Assembly (NCBI RefSeq): GCF_000690905.1
Contig: NZ_JMCL01000018.1
Location: 62,001 to 126,000, forward strand
Direction of reading: 5' to 3'
From: Pseudomonas sp. Ant30-3
Lineage (GTDB): Bacteria; Pseudomonadota; Gammaproteobacteria; Pseudomonadales; Pseudomonadaceae
Length of the DNA stretch: 64,000 nt
This document shows positions 59,901 to 64,000 of the stretch, piece after piece. Each line of letters begins with the position of its first letter. Positions within the stretch are counted from its first letter, which is position 1. Below the pieces are notes generated by a model. It saw only the letters and a program-made list of their open reading frames with translations, did not search any database and was not told the origin of the DNA. A program made the position numbers and the translations under genes.

Positions 59901-62900
59901 GACCTGCCGTTTGAACAGCTGCTCGAAGCGTTTCCGCAGGCGCGTGAACAAGGCCTGTTCCAGGTCATGTTCAACTATCAACAACGGGACCTGAGTGCGC
60001 TGCGACGCTTGCCGGGATTGCTCGCGGAAGAACTGCCTTGGCACAGCCGCGAAGCCAAGTTCGACCTGCAACTGCACAGTGAGGAAGACCGCAACGGGCG
60101 CCTGAGCCTGTCGTTCGATTACGCCAGCGAACTGTTCGACGCAGCGACCATCCAGCGTCTCGCTGACCATTTCTGCAACTTGCTCAACGCCGTTTGTGCA
60201 CAACCGCAAACCGCCGTCGGCGACCTGTCGTTGCTCACAACTGGCGAGCAGGATCAGCAAAAAAACTGGAGCGCCGCACCGTGTGCTCCGGCGAGCCAGT
60301 GGCTGCCGGAACTGCTCAACGAACAGGCGCGGCGCACACCGCAAAGTACTGCGCTGATGTGGGACGGTGGCAGCCTCGACTTTGCCGAACTGCATATCCG
60401 GGCCAATCGCCTCGCGCACTATCTGCGCGATAAAGGTGTCGGCCCGGACGTCTGCGTGGCCATCGCGGCCGAGCGTTCGCCGCAACTGCTGATCGGCCTG
60501 CTGGCGATCATCAAAGCGGGCGGCGCCTATGTGCCGCTGGATCCGGACTACCCGGCCGAGCGTCTGGCCTACATGCTCAGCGACAGCGGCGTCGAACTGC
60601 TGCTCACGCAAACCGCATTGCTCGATCGTTTGCCGGCCAGCGCTGGCGTCAGCGTCATCGCCATGGACGCGCTGCATCTGGAGAGCTGGCCAAGTCAGGC
60701 ACCGGGCCTGCATTTGCAGGGCGACAATCTTGCGTACGTGATTTACACCTCGGGTTCGACCGGCCAGCCCAAAGGCGTCGGCAATACCCACGCAGCCCTC
60801 GCCGAGCGCCTGCAATGGATGCAGAGCGCCTATCAACTGAACGACAGCGACGTGCTGATGCAAAAGGCGCCGATCAGTTTCGACGTCTCGGTGTGGGAAT
60901 GCTTCTGGCCATTGATTACCGGGGCCCGTCTGCTGCTGGCCGGCACCGGCGAGCACCGCGATCCGCAGCGCATTGCCCAGCTGGTTCAGCAATACGGCGT
61001 GACCACCTTGCACTTTGTTCCGCCCTTGCTCTCGGTGTTTATCGATGAGCCACTCAGTGCTGAATGTACCAGCCTGCGACGGCTTTTCTCCGGTGGCGAA
61101 GCCTTGCCGGCGGAGCTGCGCGACCGTGTGCTGGCGCAGCTGCCGGCGGTGCAATTGCACAACCGCTATGGCCCGACCGAAGCCGCGATCAATGTCACCC
61201 ATTGGCACTGCACAGCAGAGGATGGCGAGCGTTCGCCCATCGGACGTCCGCTGGGCAATGTCATCTGCCGGGTGCTCGACAGCGAACTCAATGCGCTACC
61301 GGCCGGTGTGCCAGGCGAACTGTGCATCAGTGGCATCGGTCTGGCGCGTGGCTATCTGGGCCGACCGGGTTTGACCGCCGAACGCTTCGTGGTCGACCCG
61401 CTGGGCGAGCAGGGCGCGCGCCTTTATCGCACCGGCGACCGCGCCCGCTGGAGTGCCGATGGCGTGATCGAATATTTGGGGCGTCTCGATCAGCAGGTCA
61501 AACTGCGCGGCTTTCGCGTCGAGCCGCAGGAGATAGAGGCGCGCCTGCTCGCGCAGTCCGGTGTCGCGCAAGCCGTGGTGCTGGTGCGCGAAACAGCGGC
61601 TGGCGGGCAGTTGATCGGTTACTACACCGCCCTTGATTGCAACGAAACTGTCGAGGAACAAAGTGCCCGCCTTAGCGCTGCGCTGGCGGCCGAGTTGCCG
61701 GACTACATGGTCCCGGCGCAGTTGATGCGTCTGCAGCAGATGCCCCTCAGCCCCAGCGGCAAACTCGACCGCCGCGCCTTGCCTGAACCGCAGTGGCAAG
61801 TGCGCGAGCACGTTGAGCCTGTCACGGCGCTGGAGCAACAGATCGCCGCTGTATGGCGTGATGTGCTGGGCCTTGCGCAAATCGGTTTGCGCGACGACTT
61901 TTTTGCGCTCGGCGGCCACTCGCTGCTGGCCACGCAAATCATTTCGCGCAGCCGTCAGGCCTGCGACGTCGAGCTGCCGCTGCGGACATTGTTCGAGCAC
62001 AGTGAACTCGGTGCGTACGCCGAACAGGTTCGGCTGATTCAGGTCAGCGGCAACACCAACAAACAGCCGCCCATCGCCAAGGTCGACCGGCACAATCCGG
62101 TGCCGTTGTCCTATTCACAGCAACGGATGTGGTTCCTCTGGCAGATGGAGCCGGACAGCCCGGCCTACAACGTCGGCGGCATGGCGCGGCTGCGCGGTGT
62201 GCTCGATGTTGGGCGATTCGAAGCCGCATTGCAGGCGCTGATCATGCGCCACGAAACCTTGCGCACTACGTTCCCAAGCATCGACGGCGTGGCACTACAG
62301 CGGGTGCACGCCCAAAGCGGCCTGCGCATGGACTGGCAAGATTTCTCGGCACTGGACGCCGACCTGCGTGAACAACGGGTGCAAGCGCTGGCCGACAGCG
62401 AGGCGCACCAGCCTTTCAATCTGGAAACCGGTCCGCTGCTGCGGGCCTGTGTGGTCAAGACCGCCGAGCATGAGCATTACCTCGTGCTGACCTTGCACCA
62501 CATCGTCACCGAAGGCTGGGCGATGGACATCTTCGCCCGCGAGCTCAGCGCGCTGTATGAAGCGTTGGTCGATGACCGCGAATCGCCGCTGCAACCCTTG
62601 CCGGTGCAGTACCTCGATTACAGCGTCTGGCAGCGTCAGTGGCTGGAATCCGGCGAGCGTCAGCGCCAACTCGATTACTGGACCGCGCAGCTGGGCCGTG
62701 AACATCCGCTGCTGGAGCTGCCCGCCGACCGGCCGCGCCCGGCGGTGCAAAGTCATCAGGGCGAGCTGTTGCGCTTCGATCTGAGCGATGAGCTGGCTGC
62801 CCGGGTCCGCGCCTTCAATGCGCAAAACGGCCTGACCCTGTTCATGACCATGACTGCCGCGCTGGCCGTGCTGCTTTACCGTTACAGCGGCCAGACCGAC

Positions 62901-64000
62901 CTGCGTATCGGCGCACCGGTGGCCAACCGGATTCGGCCGGAAAGCGAAGGGCTGATCGGCGCCTTCCTTAACACTCAAGTGCTGCGCTGTCAGCTCGACG
63001 GGCAGATGTCGGTCGCGGAGTTGTTCGAGCAGGTCCGCCACACCGTGATCGAAGGCCAGTCGCATCAGGACTTGCCGTTCGATCATCTGGTCGAAGCCTT
63101 GCAACCGCCACGCAGCGCCGCGTACAACCCGCTGTTCCAGGTGATGTGCAACGTGCAGCGCTGGGAGTTTCAGCAGAGCCGCACACTCGCCGGTATGACC
63201 GTCGAGTACCTGGCTAACGATGCCCGCGCGACCAAGTTCGACCTGAACCTTGAGGTTACCGACCTCGATCATCGCCTCGGTTGCTGCCTGACTTACAGCA
63301 CCGACCTGTTCGATGAACCGCGTATCGCGCGCATGGCGGGTCACTGGCGCAATCTGCTGGAAGCGCTGCTCGCCGACCCGCAGCAACGCCTCGGCGAACT
63401 GCCGCTGCTGGCCGCGAGCGAAGAGCAATCGCTGCTGGACAGCCTCGGGGTCGAGCCGGGTGAACATCGACTCGATCAGTGCATTCATCAACTGTTCAGC
63501 GAGCAGGCACTCATCCGTGGCGACGCACCGGCGCTGACGTTTGCCGATGAAACCCTGAGCTACGCCGAGCTCGACCGCCGCGCCAATCGCCTGGCCTGGA
63601 TGCTGCGCGAGCGCGGTGTCGGACCGCAGGTGCGCGTCGGCCTGGCGCTTGAGCGTTCGCTGGAAATGGTCATTGGCCTGCTGGCAATTCTCAAGGCCGG
63701 TGGCGCTTACGTGCCGCTGGACCCGGAATACCCGCTTGACCGTTTGCATTACATGATCGAAGACAGCGGCGTCGGTTTGCTGCTCAGCGACGCGGCGATG
63801 TTCGACGCGTTAGGCGAATTGCCGCCGGGCGTTGAGCGCTGGTGTCTGGAAAAAGACGCCGCGGCACTGGCCGATTATCCGGCCAGCGAGGTGCCGTTTG
63901 TCAGCTTGCCGCAGCATCAGGCCTACCTGATTTACACCTCCGGCTCCACCGGCAAACCGAAAGGCGTGATGGTGTCCCACGGTGAAATCGCCATGCATTG
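56925..64000 (+). CDS. pvdL: Pyoverdine chromophore peptide synthetase PvdL, 3' end beyond the window
   Basis: Large NRPS; 2358 codons are visible and the frame is open at the window end. Order: acyl-CoA-ligase-like domain (residues about 1-570; QYTSGSTALPKGV), carrier domain with phosphopantetheine serine S611 (LGGNSI), condensation domain (HHIIADGW from residue 802), adenylation domain (about 1125-1625; IYTSGSTGQPKG from 1273), carrier domain with S1666 (GGHSLL), condensation domain (HHIVTEGW from 1858), and the start of a second adenylation domain (IYTSGSTGKPKG from 2336). This is the PvdL plan: acyl loading, then L-Glu, then Tyr and Dab modules outside. ATG 56925 with AGGAAACCTC upstream. 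The start of the pyoverdine precursor (ferribactin) is assembled here in the cytoplasm. Confidence 0.96.
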   Translation, partial: MTDAFEIPSTLVQALQRRAALTPDRVALRFLAETADQTVVLSYRELDQRARMIAGAVQAQADFGDRAVLLFPSGPDYVAAFFGCLYAGVIAVPAYPPESAKRHHQERLLSIISDAEPRLLLTSADLRDALQHIQGAPPLLCVDTLATELAGHWLEPVLDHDHIAFLQYTSGSTALPKGVQVSHGNLVANELLIRHGFGIDLNPDDVIVSWLPLYHDMGLIGGLLQPIFSGVPCVLMSPAYFLGRPLRWLEAISEYRGTISGGPDFAYRLCSERVSESALARLDLSNWRVAYSGSEPIRLDTLERFAEKFAPCGFTPGSFMASYGLAEATLFVAGTARGQGIGNLRVDDQALAQNRAEPGEGSAIMSCGISQPDHAVQIVDSLALTEQAENAVGEVWATGPSIAHGYWRNPQASAQTFVEQAGRTWLRTGDLGFMREGELFITGRLKDLLIVRGQNLYPQDIEQTIEREVEVVRKGRVAAFAVNVGGQEGIGIAAEISRSVQKILLPDALIKAIRQAVAEVYQEAPSVVVLLNPGALPKTSSGKLQRSACRSRLADGSLDSYALFPSASMENAKEIDSVSELQTQIGLIWSEQLQAGKVGSDDHFFLLGGNSIAATQVVARLREELGLELNLRLLFEAPTLGAFAAAVARLQQDGGLAQGAITRLSRSEALPQSLAQNRLWITWQLDPQSSAYNIPGALRLRGELDEDALRASFQQLLNRHESLRTRFFERDGVALQQVDAHAEFNLQKIDLSDLPVAKRETRALQIREDEARTQFDLQNGPLLWVTLVRLADDDHQLLVTLHHIIADGWSLNVLIDEFSRLYAAASQGQAATLAALPTQYADYGSWQRQWLAQGEGERQLAYWKTQLGEEHPTLSLATDHPRSAQQTFSAARHSIKLDTALNEAIRSTAQAHDATPFMLLLAAFQSLLHRYSGQRDIRIGVPNANRPRLETQGLIGFFINTQVLRAEVDSRLSFVELLAQTRQAALGAQAHQDLPFEQLLEAFPQAREQGLFQVMFNYQQRDLSALRRLPGLLAEELPWHSREAKFDLQLHSEEDRNGRLSLSFDYASELFDAATIQRLADHFCNLLNAVCAQPQTAVGDLSLLTTGEQDQQKNWSAAPCAPASQWLPELLNEQARRTPQSTALMWDGGSLDFAELHIRANRLAHYLRDKGVGPDVCVAIAAERSPQLLIGLLAIIKAGGAYVPLDPDYPAERLAYMLSDSGVELLLTQTALLDRLPASAGVSVIAMDALHLESWPSQAPGLHLQGDNLAYVIYTSGSTGQPKGVGNTHAALAERLQWMQSAYQLNDSDVLMQKAPISFDVSVWECFWPLITGARLLLAGTGEHRDPQRIAQLVQQYGVTTLHFVPPLLSVFIDEPLSAECTSLRRLFSGGEALPAELRDRVLAQLPAVQLHNRYGPTEAAINVTHWHCTAEDGERSPIGRPLGNVICRVLDSELNALPAGVPGELCISGIGLARGYLGRPGLTAERFVVDPLGEQGARLYRTGDRARWSADGVIEYLGRLDQQVKLRGFRVEPQEIEARLLAQSGVAQAVVLVRETAAGGQLIGYYTALDCNETVEEQSARLSAALAAELPDYMVPAQLMRLQQMPLSPSGKLDRRALPEPQWQVREHVEPVTALEQQIAAVWRDVLGLAQIGLRDDFFALGGHSLLATQIISRSRQACDVELPLRTLFEHSELGAYAEQVRLIQVSGNTNKQPPIAKVDRHNPVPLSYSQQRMWFLWQMEPDSPAYNVGGMARLRGVLDVGRFEAALQALIMRHETLRTTFPSIDGVALQRVHAQSGLRMDWQDFSALDADLREQRVQALADSEAHQPFNLETGPLLRACVVKTAEHEHYLVLTLHHIVTEGWAMDIFARELSALYEALVDDRESPLQPLPVQYLDYSVWQRQWLESGERQRQLDYWTAQLGREHPLLELPADRPRPAVQSHQGELLRFDLSDELAARVRAFNAQNGLTLFMTMTAALAVLLYRYSGQTDLRIGAPVANRIRPESEGLIGAFLNTQVLRCQLDGQMSVAELFEQVRHTVIEGQSHQDLPFDHLVEALQPPRSAAYNPLFQVMCNVQRWEFQQSRTLAGMTVEYLANDARATKFDLNLEVTDLDHRLGCCLTYSTDLFDEPRIARMAGHWRNLLEALLADPQQRLGELPLLAASEEQSLLDSLGVEPGEHRLDQCIHQLFSEQALIRGDAPALTFADETLSYAELDRRANRLAWMLRERGVGPQVRVGLALERSLEMVIGLLAILKAGGAYVPLDPEYPLDRLHYMIEDSGVGLLLSDAAMFDALGELPPGVERWCLEKDAAALADYPASEVPFVSLPQHQAYLIYTSGSTGKPKGVMVSHGEIAMH

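Noticed and set aside
59571..61208. Long minus-strand frames opposite pvdL (also 62295-63749)
   Set aside because: The plus strand is a continuous NRPS with correctly ordered domains; the antisense frames are composition artefacts.

Overview
The window is a chromosomal segment of a fluorescent Pseudomonas, most likely from the P. fluorescens group. It carries the pyoverdine genes pvdS and pvdL, and many gene neighbourhoods familiar from P. aeruginosa: prc with an ABC transporter, tpm-htpX-alaA-msrB-gpx-ospR-sagS, rocA2-rocS2-dgt, and atuRABCDEF. Pseudomonas-type REP palindromes sit between genes, and promoter motifs match PvdS, FliA, LexA and Fur sites of this genus. No rRNA, tRNA, prophage, insertion sequence or CRISPR array was seen.

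Layout. 1-1475: 3' truncated part of the tail-specific protease gene prc. 1660-1980: decayed quinone oxidoreductase gene ending at a REP pair. 2094-8452: ABC importer with a cytoplasmic alkaline-phosphatase-superfamily hydrolase, a HAD phosphatase and a divergent GntR/UTRA regulator. This looks like a self-contained system for importing and dephosphorylating an unknown organophosphorus compound. 8479-14258: housekeeping and redox genes (DODA-type dioxygenase, tpm, htpX, alaA, msrB, gpx, ospR). 14242-28421: signalling block with SagS-like hybrid kinase, AAA protein, free-Met-sulfoxide reductase, HD-GYP protein, RocS2/RocA2-like BvgS-type phosphorelay, dGTPase and EAL protein. 28544-33688: YqjD/YqjE-type membrane proteins, Kef-type antiporter, thioredoxin-fold protein, an SOS-box gene of unknown function, a pseudouridine synthase and a small lipoprotein. 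33765-36198: molybdenum cofactor genes mobA, moaB, moeA. 36263-43286: lipid kinase, NarL-type two-component pair, HPt-like protein opposite a FliA-promoted cheV, MOSC protein, ppnP and a DEDD exonuclease. 43358-52662: acyclic terpene utilisation cluster atuFEDCBA with divergent atuR. 52750-64000: orphan periplasmic binding protein, PvdS-promoted siderophore acetyltransferase, a 1.3 kb repeat-only stretch, pvdS and the first 7 kb of pvdL.

How it fits together. The atu enzymes convert citronellyl/geranyl-CoA through dehydrogenation, biotin-dependent carboxylation and hydration, under AtuR. PvdS, itself behind a Fur-box-like site, should drive both pvdL and the acetyltransferase through matching IS boxes. 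Several signalling proteins around 14-28 kb belong to c-di-GMP or attachment pathways (SagS, HD-GYP, Roc, EAL). The least explained items are the organophosphate-type locus, the SOS-box gene with a leader hairpin, the HPt-like protein without its histidine, and the roughly 800-bp giant inverted repeat next to a tandem REP array beside pvdS.
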